A stretch of DNA of 64,000 bases from Acidobacteria bacterium SCN 69-37 (GTDB lineage: Bacteria > Acidobacteriota > Vicinamibacteria > Vicinamibacterales > SCN-69-37): NCBI GenBank assembly GCA_001724025.1, contig MEDJ01000009.1:489302-553301 (forward strand), given 5' to 3'. The position numbers and the translations under genes are program-made. Position 1 is the first letter of the stretch; the number at the start of each line of letters is the position of its first letter. This document shows positions 9,528 to 19,782 of this stretch, in pieces. The notes below the pieces were generated by a model. The model was given only the letters and a program-made list of their open reading frames with translations, was not told where the DNA came from and did no database searches.

Positions 9528-10289
9528 ATGAACACCGTCCGGGCCCGAAGTCAGAAGCGCGGCAGCCCGTCGCCCCAGATTCTCAGGGCCGTGCTGCGGC
9601 TCCGGGAGATGATCCTGACCGGGCAATTACCCGCGGGCCAGCGCGTGGCCGAATTGAAGGTCGTCGATGCGATCGGGGTGTCGCGGACGCCGCTGCGGCT
9701 GGCGATGGAGACGCTCGAGCACGAGGGGCTGCTCGCGCGGCGTCCCTCGGGCGGCTTCACGGTGCGCGAATTCACGCTGCGCGACGTGCAGCAGGCGCTC
9801 GAACTGCGTGGATCGCTCGAGGGCACGGCCTGCCGGTTCGCGACCGAGTCGCGCGCCAGCCAGGACCTGGCGCCGCTCTGGCAGCTCGTCGGCGACATGG
9901 ACGAGGTGCTGCGCGCGTCGCAGCCCACGGTCGAGACGCTCAATCGCTACGTCGTCCTCAACGAGCGCTTTCACGACACGCTCATCGACCTGGCCGGCAA
10001 CGCGCTGCTCGGGCGCCTGATGAACCAGGTCCACGGGCTGCCGTTCGCGTCGCCGAGTGCGTTCGTGCAGGCACAGGCCACCTCGACCGAATCGTTCCGC
10101 ATCCTGCTCGTGGCACAGGAGCATCATCGAACCATCGTCCAGGCCATTGCGGACGGCGACGGTGCGAGGGCCGAGGCCCTCGCACACGAACACGCCCGCC
10201 TGGCGCTCCGCAACCTCGACGCCGCGGTCCGCGACATCGAGGCGTTCAAGCGCCTCCCCGGCAGTGTGCTGGTGAAGATGGGAGCCTGA
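9528..10289 (+). CDS. GntR-family transcriptional regulator with FCD domain
   Basis: 253 residues from ATG 9528. The N-terminal winged helix spans about residues 15 to 80 (LREMILTGQLPAGQRVAE, VSRTPLRLAMETLEHEGLL) and is followed by an FCD ligand-binding helical domain (residues about 90 to 235) with ALELRGSLEG and the metal-type histidines in NERFHDTLI and QEHHRTI. It would bind DNA as a dimer and respond to a small carboxylate. It diverges from purU, so it may regulate the purU and MetE-like pair; that is an inference from position. A TAGAAT box near 9,515 sits so close to the ATG that the mRNA may be almost leaderless. Confidence 0.88.
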   Translation: MNTVRARSQKRGSPSPQILRAVLRLREMILTGQLPAGQRVAELKVVDAIGVSRTPLRLAMETLEHEGLLARRPSGGFTVREFTLRDVQQALELRGSLEGTACRFATESRASQDLAPLWQLVGDMDEVLRASQPTVETLNRYVVLNERFHDTLIDLAGNALLGRLMNQVHGLPFASPSAFVQAQATSTESFRILLVAQEHHRTIVQAIADGDGARAEALAHEHARLALRNLDAAVRDIEAFKRLPGSVLVKMGA

Positions 10290-10299
10290 CGGGAGGCTC

Positions 10300-11979
10300 C
10301 TACCCCACCAGCGCCCTCGCCTCGCGATCGGGATCGTTCTTCACGCTCGCCCGCTCGTTCTCGAACACCATCGTCGGGCGAGACGCGGCGGCGTAGCCCG
10401 GCCAGGTGGGCAGGCCCGGGTGATTCGGGTTGCCGGTCCTGGCAAAGGCCACGAACGCGCCGCTCATCTTTGCCGCAAGGTCGCGCGCATCGTCCGTGCC
10501 GCCAGTCGCCTGCGCCGCCAGATCGATGTTGTCGAACCAGAACGCCAGGTCCTGGCAGTGGAACGCCAGCGGCCGACCGTCGAGCACGGGCGTATTCCAG
10601 CCGAACCAATACATGTAGACAGGCGCGGCCTGCGTCGACTTCAGGTCGGCCATCGTGATGGCCGACAGCCGATACGCGCGGGTGCCCGTGATCACCGCCG
10701 CAATCTCGAACGGCCTGGCCGACGGGAACGTCCGGCGATAGGCAGCAATGGCGTCGGCCGTCCGGGCCCCGAGGGTCGGCTCCAGCTGCGCCCGCAGGCC
10801 GTCGAACGTCAGCGTGAGCACGTCAGGCTTGCCCATCCCGCCGCCGAACTCCGCGAACGTGTTGCCGACGAGCAGCGGCACCTCCGCCGAGATGGCCGGA
10901 GCCGCCGGATCGAACGCGTGCTGCGGCAGCACGCGGCCATCGACGACCGGTCCCCATCCCACCCCCGGCGTCAGGCTCGCCTGCGCAGCCGTGGCCGCGG
11001 ATACCAGATCGGCAGCCGAGACCTCGTGCAGGCGTCGCAGATCCGATCCCGTGATGCCGAGCTGCGCGAGCACGGCACGAGCCTGACGCGCGGTCTGATC
11101 GGGCGTGTTCTGCCGCAGGTGCGATCCGCTGAACACGGCGGCCCGATGGAACAGTCCGCGCGCCGCCGGCATCGCCAGCAGTGTGCTGACCTTCCGCGCG
11201 CCGCCCGACTGGCCGAAAATCGTCACGTTGCCCGGATTGCCGCCGAACCGGGCGATGTTGTCGCGCACCCACTCGAGCGCCAGCACGAGGTCGAGCATGC
11301 CCAGGTTCGCCGACTGCGCATGGGCCGATCCCCCGACCTGCGTGAGATCGAGGAACCCGAACACGTTGAGCCGGTGATTGAGCGAGACGACCACCGCGTC
11401 GTGCTGGCTCGCCAGCCGCGCGCCGTCGTACGGCCGCAGTTCCTGGCTGGATCCGGTCTGGAAGCCACCACCGTGAATCCAGACGAGCACGGGCCGGCGA
11501 CCGTTGTCGTTGACCGCCGGCGTCCACACGTTGACCCGCAGCATGTCCTCGCCCGGGAACCCGTCGTCCCACTGATAGAGGAACTGCTCCTCGTCGTTCG
11601 CCCAGCCGCCGCGCGCCACCTGCGGACAGCACGGCCCCCACGAGGTCGACGACCGGACGCCCGTCCATGGCGCAGGTTTTTTCGCGGGCTGGAACCGGTT
11701 GGTGCCGCCGGTCGTGTCGCCGTATGGGATGCCGCGGAAGATGTGCACGTCGTTGCGGATGAAGCCGCGCACGCGTCCGGCCGTGGTCTCGACCACGTCG
11801 TTCGGCGTGGCCACGCGCGTGCCTGTCGAGGCAGAGGTCTGAACGGCAGGAGCCGCCGAGGCCTCTGGTGCGACGAAGGCCGCCCCCAGCGCCGCGCCGC
11901 CCACGGCCCCCGTGGTGCGCTTGAGCCAGTCGCGGCGATTGACGATGGACGAGTCGGAGCGGGACGAGTGGTCGGGCAT
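10300..11979 (-). CDS. Carboxylesterase type B with Tat-like signal
   Basis: 559 residues from ATG 11979. The first 35 or so residues contain RRDWLKRTT and then an alanine/glycine-rich hydrophobic stretch ending in EASA, a twin-arginine-like signal. The alpha/beta-hydrolase fold shows VWIHGGGF (oxyanion hole), SLNHRLNVFGFL, and the nucleophile elbow FGQSGGA where most family members have GESAGA. A late AFHCQDLAFWF supplies the likely catalytic histidine. It would be exported and hydrolyse ester or amide bonds; substrate unknown. It is convergent with the GntR gene (10 bases apart). Confidence 0.87.
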   Translation of the reverse strand: MPDHSSRSDSSIVNRRDWLKRTTGAVGGAALGAAFVAPEASAAPAVQTSASTGTRVATPNDVVETTAGRVRGFIRNDVHIFRGIPYGDTTGGTNRFQPAKKPAPWTGVRSSTSWGPCCPQVARGGWANDEEQFLYQWDDGFPGEDMLRVNVWTPAVNDNGRRPVLVWIHGGGFQTGSSQELRPYDGARLASQHDAVVVSLNHRLNVFGFLDLTQVGGSAHAQSANLGMLDLVLALEWVRDNIARFGGNPGNVTIFGQSGGARKVSTLLAMPAARGLFHRAAVFSGSHLRQNTPDQTARQARAVLAQLGITGSDLRRLHEVSAADLVSAATAAQASLTPGVGWGPVVDGRVLPQHAFDPAAPAISAEVPLLVGNTFAEFGGGMGKPDVLTLTFDGLRAQLEPTLGARTADAIAAYRRTFPSARPFEIAAVITGTRAYRLSAITMADLKSTQAAPVYMYWFGWNTPVLDGRPLAFHCQDLAFWFDNIDLAAQATGGTDDARDLAAKMSGAFVAFARTGNPNHPGLPTWPGYAAASRPTMVFENERASVKNDPDREARALVG

Positions 11980-12196
11980 AGCTGATGTTCCCTGGAAAGA
12001 GAGCCGGCGAAGCGCCGATCCTATCCCAATCGCGTGGTAGGGCGACACGCCCCTGTCGATCCGTGGGATATGCTCAGGCGTCGTGTTCACCACCATGCGC
12101 ATCGTCCCGGGTTCCGCGGCCGGGGCCATCGCCCTGCGCACCGTGACGTCTCGGCAGCGCCTGCGCTGCCTCGAGCCTGCACGCTGGTGAACCCGG

Positions 12197-13162
12197 ATGT
12201 CGATCAGCCCCGACACCCTGGCCATGTGGGAGCGACTGGCCACGCAGCGCGGCCAGGTCGATCCGTTCTGCTGCACCCCGAAATGGCAGGTGCCGTTTCA
12301 CGAGGCGTTCACGCCGGCGTGGCCCCTGTTCGTGGCGGCGTCTGCCGGCAGTCTCGTCGCGTTCGCCGTCGCGCCACTGCCGGAAGAGGCGCACGCGCTC
12401 GTTCCCATCGAGTCACACTGGTGCTTCGGCTGCCCCGTGCTCGGGCCCGATGCCATCGACCTGCTGCTCGACACCCTCCGCGCGCGGCCTGACATCACCA
12501 CCGTGGCCATCAGCGGCACGCAGCCGCAGTCTCCGCAGCAACATGCGCTCGTCGTCGCTGCCGGGCGCGGCTTCCGTGCGGGCGTGCGCGACGATGGGAT
12601 TCAATGCGCGGCGTCGCTGGAAGGCGGGTTCGACGGGTTCCTGTCGCGGCGACCGGCCAGCCTGCGCAAGAACCTGCGGACGGCCGCACGTCGCGCGCAG
12701 CAGGCCGGCATGACCTTCGAGCGCGTCTGCCCCACGACCCTGCCGGACGCCATCGACACCTACGCCCGCATGATCGCCGTGGAGCAGACGAGTTGGAAAG
12801 GCCTCGGCGACTGCGGCATGGCGACGGGACAGGCGAAGGTCTTCTACGACCTCATGCTGCGCCGCCTCGCGCTGACCGGCGACGGGCGCGTCATCTTCGC
12901 GAAGCTGGGCGAGCGCGACGTCGGCTTCATCTTCGGTGGACTGGCGGGCGGCTACTACCGCGGCCAACAGTTCAGCTTCGACGAGTCCTGTCGCCACCTG
13001 AGTGTGGGTCACCTGATGCAGATCGAACAGCTGCGCTGGCTCTGCGAAGACGGCGTGACACGCTATGACATGGGCCCGCTCTCCGGCCCGCGCATGGCGT
13101 ACAAGGCGCCGTGGGCCGAGCGGCACATGCCGCTGCAGACGCTGGTGCTGGTCAGGCGGTAA
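12197..13162 (+). CDS. FemAB/BioF2-like GNAT-fold acyltransferase
   Basis: 321 residues from ATG 12197. The C-terminal half (SLRKNLRTAARRAQQAG, GRVIFAKLGERDVGFIFGGLAGGYYRGQQFSFDES, VTRYDMGPLSGPRMAYK) matches the acetyltransferase-6/BioF2-like domain found in FemAB, XrtA-associated and polysaccharide-related transferases. The N-terminal region is less conserved. It has no signal peptide or membrane segment, so it acts in the cytoplasm, possibly adding an acyl or aminoacyl group to a cell-surface precursor. Neighbours give no pathway clue. It ends 9 bases from the convergent ClC gene. Confidence 0.75.
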   Translation: MSISPDTLAMWERLATQRGQVDPFCCTPKWQVPFHEAFTPAWPLFVAASAGSLVAFAVAPLPEEAHALVPIESHWCFGCPVLGPDAIDLLLDTLRARPDITTVAISGTQPQSPQQHALVVAAGRGFRAGVRDDGIQCAASLEGGFDGFLSRRPASLRKNLRTAARRAQQAGMTFERVCPTTLPDAIDTYARMIAVEQTSWKGLGDCGMATGQAKVFYDLMLRRLALTGDGRVIFAKLGERDVGFIFGGLAGGYYRGQQFSFDESCRHLSVGHLMQIEQLRWLCEDGVTRYDMGPLSGPRMAYKAPWAERHMPLQTLVLVRR

Positions 13163-13171
13163 TTCTCCGCC

Positions 13172-14551
13172 TCACGGTTTCGACCGCATCTGCCGTCGTC
13201 CCCACCACCGCAACAGGCCGTAGGCCAGGCGGGCCTTTTCGGCGTCGACCGCCGTCTCGGGCCGCACACGCATCCACGACGACTTGGCGTAGGCCAGCCG
13301 CTGCTCCCGATAGATGCTCCGATGTCCGATCACGAGGTAGGCCGCAATCGCCGCGCCGGCAATGTAGAGCATGCTCACCGAACCGCCGAACAGCTCCACG
13401 CCCATCAGGATGGCGGCGATAGGCGTGTTGGACGATGCGGCCACGACGCCCGCGAGTCCCACGGCCGCCCCGAGCGCCGCGTTCATGCCGCACAGCCCGG
13501 CGAACGCGCTCCCGGCCGTCGCGCCGATCACGAACTGCGGCGTGACCCGCCCCCCGTAGAAGCCCGATCCCAGCGTGATGGCCACGAACAGGCTCTTCCA
13601 CACGAAGCCCAGATACGGCATCGGCTCGCCGGCCAGCGCGCGATCCATCACGGGCAGGCTGAGTCCCAGGTAATCGGCGGGAATGACGAGGATCAGCAGG
13701 GCCAGCAGGAGGCCGCCGCCAAGGGGCATGAGCGGTGGCCAGACATGGAATCTGTGCTGCACCCGCGAGAAAAACCGCTCGCTGCGATGGACCATCTCCA
13801 CGAAGATCAGGGCGACGACGCCGCAGATGACCCCCAGTCCCGCGGTCTTCAGGAACAGGAACTCGGAGACCTCGGGCACCGCCGGCACGCGGTAGTACTG
13901 GTACGGCACGCCCCAGAACAGGCTGACCTGATAGGAGGCGACGCCGGCCACGATCGCCGGGAAGATGAAGTCGTGCCTGATGCGCCCGATCGCGAGCATC
14001 TCGACCCCGTAGATCGCGCCGGCGATCGGCGTGCCGAACACGCTGGCGAACCCCGCACTCACGCCACAGGCGACGAGCCGCAGCCGCAGTTCCGTGTTCA
14101 GCCGCAGGACCTGCCCGATCGCCGACGCGAGCGATGCCCCGATGTGCGAACAGGGCCCTTCCTTGCCGGCCGACCCGCCGCTCGCGAGCGTGAGGATCGC
14201 CGCCACGGGCTTGATCAGGATGGTTCGGAACGGCAGCCGGCCCGACTGGGTGTTGACCGCCGCGAACACGCTGTCTTTCAGGCCGCCGGCGTTGCCCTGG
14301 TAGCCGTAGTGCAGCAGGAGGCCGTTCAGCAGCCCGCCGACCGCCAGCATCGTCATCTGCAGCCACAACGGGATTCCCGCCGTGCGATCCGTCGCCAGGA
14401 ACAGCCCGTGCAGGAACAGGCTGGTCCCGGTCCCGATGATCACGCCCGCGAGGGTCGCCAGCACGAGCCACTGCACGACAGTGGCCAGCATGACCGCAAG
14501 CTCGATGACGTCGAAGCGACGCACGAACGCGCGCGATTCGCGCTCCATCAT
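13172..14551 (-). CDS. ClC-family chloride channel/transporter
   Basis: 459 residues with about ten hydrophobic segments. The selectivity-filter motif GKEGPCSHIGA (near residue 125) keeps the gating glutamate of GREGP, and GGRVTPQFVIGATAGSAFAGL (near 330) replaces the GGIFAP motif of E. coli ClcA. The first motif (GSGIP) is altered to GNAGGLK. It would move chloride or another anion across the inner membrane, by exchange with protons or as a channel. It lacks the C-terminal CBS domains of some homologues. The start ATG is at 14551; a second Met follows at once. Confidence 0.9.
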   Translation of the reverse strand: MMERESRAFVRRFDVIELAVMLATVVQWLVLATLAGVIIGTGTSLFLHGLFLATDRTAGIPLWLQMTMLAVGGLLNGLLLHYGYQGNAGGLKDSVFAAVNTQSGRLPFRTILIKPVAAILTLASGGSAGKEGPCSHIGASLASAIGQVLRLNTELRLRLVACGVSAGFASVFGTPIAGAIYGVEMLAIGRIRHDFIFPAIVAGVASYQVSLFWGVPYQYYRVPAVPEVSEFLFLKTAGLGVICGVVALIFVEMVHRSERFFSRVQHRFHVWPPLMPLGGGLLLALLILVIPADYLGLSLPVMDRALAGEPMPYLGFVWKSLFVAITLGSGFYGGRVTPQFVIGATAGSAFAGLCGMNAALGAAVGLAGVVAASSNTPIAAILMGVELFGGSVSMLYIAGAAIAAYLVIGHRSIYREQRLAYAKSSWMRVRPETAVDAEKARLAYGLLRWWGRRQMRSKP

Positions 14552-14979
14552 TTCTTACCCGCCGGCTCCGATGCGCCGGCTCTACCCCTCCGGCGTCGTC
14601 TACGGGCGCCAGTACCGATACTCGAACGTCACGACGAGAGGATTGTATGCGGTGCGGTGCCACGGCACTCGTGATCCACAGCCTCGACCTTCTTCAGGTG
14701 GTGCCAGCACTGTGCTCGACAACGGTCACCGGTTCGACGATATGGTGTCAGCTGCCCGGTGGCCGCCCAGGGATTGATTGACGCTGGCGCCTCGGCCGTC
14801 TGCTTTCTGGAGGTCTTCCGCCTGGCTGCGACGATCCTGGCCTTGCGCAGCGTACGGCGGCTCAGGCGAACTGTGATGTTCTGGGTCGCAGACTCACACG
14901 ACTGACAACTTCCGGCCCATCGCCGCCAAGCCACCTCCCCGCCTCCCGGCCTCCTCCCAGGCTGCAGGCTCCCAGCCTT
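14552..14979. other. Gap of 428 bases with no supported gene
   Basis: Only short frames without start sites or family features cross this region. The right part is a cytosine-rich low-complexity stretch (CCTCCCCGCCTCCCGGCCTCC). I see no tRNA, palindromic repeat or strong promoter. Confidence 0.5.
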
Positions 14980-15516
14980 CTACATCCGCCAATACAAATA
15001 CGCGAACGCCACGATCAGTCCGGCAACGGCGCGGTATTCGCGGTTCGCCATCACACGCGCCCAACTGAAGCGGCGCGCGACCGGTTCGGCGCGGCCTTCA
15101 CGATACGCGGAATACGCGCCGTCAAACCGCGCGTCGAGCGTGGCTTCTTCCGTGCGCACGGCTGCGGCCAGCGTCACGCCGAGATAGACGACACACAGGA
15201 TCGCGACGGGAATACTCCAGGCCGCGATGCTGAATCCCACGCCGATGAGCGTCGAGCCGGCGTAGAGCGGATGGCGCACGTACCGGTACGGACCCGATCG
15301 CGTGATCTCGCGGCCCTTCTCGATGTGCCCGGCCGCCCACAACCTGACGAGTTCGCCCGCGGCGGCCACCACCAGGCCGGCCAGCCACGCGCGCGGATGC
15401 GGCCTGGCCAGCACCAGGGCCGCAATGGCCGCGGCAAAACCGAGGTGCACGCGGTACCGCGCCAGCCGCGTCCACGTCGTCCCGCGCGCGGGAGCGTTCG
15501 TCACATCACGTGTCAT
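14980..15516 (-). CDS. Isoprenylcysteine methyltransferase-like membrane protein
   Basis: 178 residues with four or five hydrophobic segments. The family core GREITRSGPYRYVRHPLYAG (residues about 68 to 87) and RTEEATLDARFDGAYSAYRE near 121 to 140 match the ICMT/phospholipid methyltransferase family, which uses S-adenosylmethionine at the membrane. The substrate in bacteria is usually a lipid or unknown. The ATG at 15516 follows the end of the waaC-like gene by only 7 bases on the same strand, so it may be the last gene of the lipopolysaccharide operon. Confidence 0.82.
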   Translation of the reverse strand: MTRDVTNAPARGTTWTRLARYRVHLGFAAAIAALVLARPHPRAWLAGLVVAAAGELVRLWAAGHIEKGREITRSGPYRYVRHPLYAGSTLIGVGFSIAAWSIPVAILCVVYLGVTLAAAVRTEEATLDARFDGAYSAYREGRAEPVARRFSWARVMANREYRAVAGLIVAFAYLYWRM

Positions 15517-15523
15517 CGATCGT

Positions 15524-16648
15524 TCATTCCCCGGACCTGAAGGTCCGGGGCTCCATGGGGTCAGGCCGGGGCTCCGCTGGGTCAGGCCGGGGCTCCATCG
15601 GGTCAGGCTGGGGCTCGCTTGGGTCAGCGCCGGGATCGCGCGCAGCAAGACGACGAGCGACGGCGTCGCGCACGTCGTCTTCGCCAATGGTGCCAAGACA
15701 CCACGCCTCGCCGTGGCCGTGTCGGCACTCGCGCTGGTAGTGACACTCGCACGTGTCGTATCGCGAGACCAACACGTCGGCATCCACCCAGGGTCCATTG
15801 CGATCCGGACTCGTGGGGCCGAAGAGCCCGACGACGGGCGTGCCGAGTGCCGCGGCAATGTGCGTGGGACCGGTGTCGCCAGACACCATCAGCTCGGCCT
15901 CGGCGGCAATCGCCACGAGGTCGGTGAGGCTCGTCGGTGGCGCCGCCATCGCGGCGCCGTCCGCGTGCCGCACCACTTCGTCTGCCAACTCACGTTCCCC
16001 GGGCCCCCAGAGCGCCACCGACATCAGTCCGTACCGCTCGCGCAGCCACGACGCCAGCCGACCGAAGCGATCCGCGGGCCATCGCTTGTTCGGCCACGCC
16101 GCTCCGCAGTTGAGCAGCGCGAACCGCTGGAGTCCGCCGGCGACGAGTTCATCGAACGCGGCCGATGGAATCGGCAGAATCGGGAACTCGCGGCGGTGCT
16201 GCGGCGCGCCGAGTCGCGCGGCCAGCCGCAGGTTCTTGTCGATCACGTGGCCGGCATCGCCGGTGGCGACCCGCTCGGTATAGAACAGCGCGGCCAGGCC
16301 TTCGCGTGCCGAGGCGCGATCGAAGCCAATCACGCGCGCGGCCCCGGACAGACGCGCGAGCGCCGCGGACTTCACGAGCCCCTGGAAATCGATCGCGACG
16401 TCGTACTGACGGGCGCGCAGTTCGCGCAGCGCCTGCAGCCACCCGCCGCCCGAGGCCTTGCGCAGCGGAATCGTCGACGAGATCACGGGAACGAGATCGA
16501 GCAGTTCGCGGTGACCGGCCTCGACGAGCCAGTCGATCTGGGCGAACGGGTACACGAGCCGGATGGCCGCCACGGCCGGCAGGGTGTGGACGAGGTCGCC
16601 GAGCGATCCGAGCCGCACGACGAGCAGGCGTCCCAGCGGCTCGGTCAT
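15524..16648 (-). CDS. Glycosyltransferase family 9 (heptosyltransferase I-like)
   Basis: 374 residues from ATG 16648. Family 9 features include [21 protein letters not shown] at the start, [51 protein letters not shown] and the donor-site [31 protein letters not shown]. It likely adds the first heptose to Kdo in the lipopolysaccharide core (WaaC role). The C-terminal 32 or so residues are a low-complexity tail of DPMEPRP-type heptads encoded by a 21-base minisatellite, ending inside a palindrome. It is the last of eight coupled genes and overlaps hldE2 by 4 bases. Confidence 0.88.
   Translation of the reverse strand: MTEPLGRLLVVRLGSLGDLVHTLPAVAAIRLVYPFAQIDWLVEAGHRELLDLVPVISSTIPLRKASGGGWLQALRELRARQYDVAIDFQGLVKSAALARLSGAARVIGFDRASAREGLAALFYTERVATGDAGHVIDKNLRLAARLGAPQHRREFPILPIPSAAFDELVAGGLQRFALLNCGAAWPNKRWPADRFGRLASWLRERYGLMSVALWGPGERELADEVVRHADGAAMAAPPTSLTDLVAIAAEAELMVSGDTGPTHIAAALGTPVVGLFGPTSPDRNGPWVDADVLVSRYDTCECHYQRECRHGHGEAWCLGTIGEDDVRDAVARRLAARDPGADPSEPQPDPMEPRPDPAEPRPDPMEPRTFRSGE
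15529..15630. repeat. Palindrome plus four 21-base tandem repeats inside a coding end
   Basis: A perfect 22-base palindrome at 15,529-15,550 has arms CCCCGGACCT and AGGTCCGGGG around GA. Overlapping its right arm, four 21-base units run 15,547-15,567, 15,568-15,588, 15,589-15,609 and 15,610-15,630; each starts GGGGCTC and ends near GGGTCAG. The period of 21 keeps the reading frame of the family 9 glycosyltransferase. Confidence 0.85.
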
Positions 16649-17142
16649 CGGTCGTCCGGGTCCCGCGGCGCCTCGCGCAGCCGCGCGATCAACTGGCGCG
16701 TCGAGTGATCCTTCGGATCCCCCACCACGGCCACGCGACCGCCGTAAGCGCGCACGACGTCGCGCTCGGGCACGGAGTCCACCGTGTAGTCGGTCCCCTT
16801 GCAGTGGACGTCCGGCTCGAGCCGCCGGAGCAGCCGCTCGACCGTGCGATCGCCGAACAGGACCACGTAGTCGACGGCGCCGAGTGCCGCCACCAGTTCG
16901 GCGCGCGCCGACTCGGGCATGACGGGCTGCCCCGGCCCCTTGAGTCCCCGGACCGACGCATCGGTGTTGACGGCGACAATCAGCCGATCGCCCTCGCGCC
17001 GCGCGGCCTGCAGGTACCGGACGTGCCCGACGTGCAGCAGATCGAAGCATCCGTTGGCAAACGCGATCGTGCGGCCGGCCGCCCGATCGGCCGCCACCAG
17101 TGCGTCCAGTGTGCTGTCATCCACCACGCGGCCCATCGTCAC
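16645..17142 (-). CDS. hldE2: D-glycero-beta-D-manno-heptose 1-phosphate adenylyltransferase
   Basis: 165 residues with the nucleotidyltransferase signatures [19 protein letters not shown] (HxGH) near residue 28, and [19 protein letters not shown] and [12 protein letters not shown] later. It matches the C-terminal half of bifunctional HldE (RfaE2), which joins heptose 1-phosphate to ATP to give ADP-heptose. Here kinase and adenylyltransferase are separate genes, with a 4-base overlap to the kinase upstream and to the glycosyltransferase downstream. The product supplies the donor for the two heptosyltransferases in the same operon. Confidence 0.92.
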   Translation of the reverse strand: MTMGRVVDDSTLDALVAADRAAGRTIAFANGCFDLLHVGHVRYLQAARREGDRLIVAVNTDASVRGLKGPGQPVMPESARAELVAALGAVDYVVLFGDRTVERLLRRLEPDVHCKGTDYTVDSVPERDVVRAYGGRVAVVGDPKDHSTRQLIARLREAPRDPDDR

Positions 17143-18158
17143 ACCACCGTGCGCCGCGACGGTCCGCCGACCGCGGCAATCAGTTCCCCACGCGTGGCCA
17201 CGGCCGTGCCGCGCTTCATCACCACGATGCCGCCCGCGTGGTTGGCCAGGCGCGCGGCTTCGCCGAACGTGGCGCCGGCGGCCAGCGCCACGGCAAACGT
17301 GGCGATGACCGTATCACCCGCGCCCGTCACGTCGGTCACCTGATCGGATCCGACGATCGGAATGTGATCGGTCGGCCGGCGGGGCTCGAACAGCGCCATC
17401 CCACGGCTGCCGCGCGTGATCAGCACGGCGCGGCACTGCAGGCGATCCAGCAGGTGGCGTCCAGCGTCTTCGAGAATCCGTCGGTTGTCGTCGATCCGGA
17501 TGCCGAGCAGCGTCTCCACCTCGGATTCGTTCGGCGTACACGCGGTCATCCCCGCGTATCCGCCGAGGTCGTATCGCGAATCGACGAGCACCACCGGCGG
17601 CCGCTGGCCACCAGCCTGCGCCACCGCCCGTTCGACGACCGCGGGGGTGACGAGGCCACTGCCGTAGTCCGAGACAATCAGCGCCTCGGCGCGCGTCATC
17701 GCCCTGGCCAGTGCCGCTTCCACGCGCCGCTGCGTCGTCGGCGTCAGGCCGCGACCGGCGCGATCGATCCGGACCACCTGCTGCTTGGCCGAGTGCACGC
17801 CGCCGGCCAGGATGCGGGTCTTCACCGGCGTGACCAGGCCCGAGGCCTGCACCACGCCCGACACGTCGGCCGCCGCCTGGAGCGCGGTGTACAAACCACG
17901 GCCGGCCGGATCGCGGCCAACGGCGCCCACCAGGTCGACAGACGCCCCGAGGCTGCCGGCATTGCGCGCCGCGTTGCCGGCCCCGCCCGGCAGCACCTCG
18001 GCCGAGTCGTACGACAGGATCAGGACCGGAGCCTCGCGCGACACCCGATCGATCTGACCGTAGATGAACTCGTCGGCAATCAGGTCGCCCGCCACCGCGA
18101 CGCGCACGCGCTGGAACGCGTCGATCAGATCGAGTTGACGACGAGTGGCCGCGGTCAT
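17139..18158 (-). CDS. hldE1: D-glycero-beta-D-manno-heptose 7-phosphate kinase
   Basis: 339 residues of the PfkB/ribokinase fold: [14 protein letters not shown] at the start, [16 protein letters not shown] near residue 60, [12 protein letters not shown], and the catalytic [14 protein letters not shown] near residue 285. These match the N-terminal half of HldE (RfaE1), which phosphorylates heptose 7-phosphate at C1. It overlaps gmhB and hldE2 by 4 bases each, giving the kinase, phosphatase and adenylyltransferase of the ADP-heptose pathway in adjacent genes. The GmhA isomerase and HldD epimerase are not in the window. Confidence 0.92.
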   Translation of the reverse strand: MTAATRRQLDLIDAFQRVRVAVAGDLIADEFIYGQIDRVSREAPVLILSYDSAEVLPGGAGNAARNAGSLGASVDLVGAVGRDPAGRGLYTALQAAADVSGVVQASGLVTPVKTRILAGGVHSAKQQVVRIDRAGRGLTPTTQRRVEAALARAMTRAEALIVSDYGSGLVTPAVVERAVAQAGGQRPPVVLVDSRYDLGGYAGMTACTPNESEVETLLGIRIDDNRRILEDAGRHLLDRLQCRAVLITRGSRGMALFEPRRPTDHIPIVGSDQVTDVTGAGDTVIATFAVALAAGATFGEAARLANHAGGIVVMKRGTAVATRGELIAAVGGPSRRTVV

Positions 18159-18744
18159 GCGGGCGCGCCTTCCCGATCGGCCTCGGCGAGCACCCAGGCC
18201 ACGGCCGCCACCAGGTCATCGGCCACGTACGCCGCGTCGGGGACGACCTCGCCGTGCGCGCGCACGACGTCCTCGCCATACCCGGTGCGCACGAGCACGC
18301 CGCGGGCCCCAGCGCGTGCGGCCGCCCCGAGGTCCGCCGGCTTGTCGCCGATCACGAACGAGCGCGTTAAATCGATCGCGAACCGCGCACACGCCTGGTC
18401 AATCAGGCCCGGCGCGGGCTTGCGACAGGCACACGCCACGCCGTATCCGGGAGCCGTGCCGTCGGGATGATGCGGGCAGTAGAACCACCCGTCGATGCGC
18501 GCACCGCCCGCCTCCAGGTGCGCGGCCATCACCGCGTGCAGCGCACGCACGTCGTCTTCGCCGTAGTAGCCGCGCGCCACGCCGGCCTGGTTCGTCGTGA
18601 CGCAGACAAGGAAGCCCGCGCGATTGAGCAGGCGCACGGCCTCGAGCGTGCCGGGAAACCAGCGCACGTCGGCCGGACGCCAGAGGTACCCCACGTCCTC
18701 GATCATCGTGCCGTCGCGATCGAGGAACACGGCAGGCCCGGACA

Positions 18745-18745
<1 letters not shown>
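18155..18745 (-). CDS. gmhB: D,D-heptose 1,7-bisphosphate phosphatase (HAD family)
   Basis: 196 residues starting at ATG 18745. HAD motifs are clear: FLDRDGTMIEDVGYL at the N-terminus (nucleophile Asp), VTTNQAGVARGYY, the zinc-loop set FYCPHHPDG ... CACRKP typical of GmhB, and FVIGDKPADLGAAARAG. It removes the C7 phosphate of heptose 1,7-bisphosphate. The gene overlaps the waaF stop by one base and hldE1 by four, consistent with translational coupling. Confidence 0.93.

Positions 18746-19781
<1,036 letters not shown>

Positions 19782-19782
<1 letters not shown>

Noticed and set aside
14629-14934. 101-residue minus-strand frame in the 14.6-kb gap
   Set aside because: No start site, no recognisable motif, biased composition.
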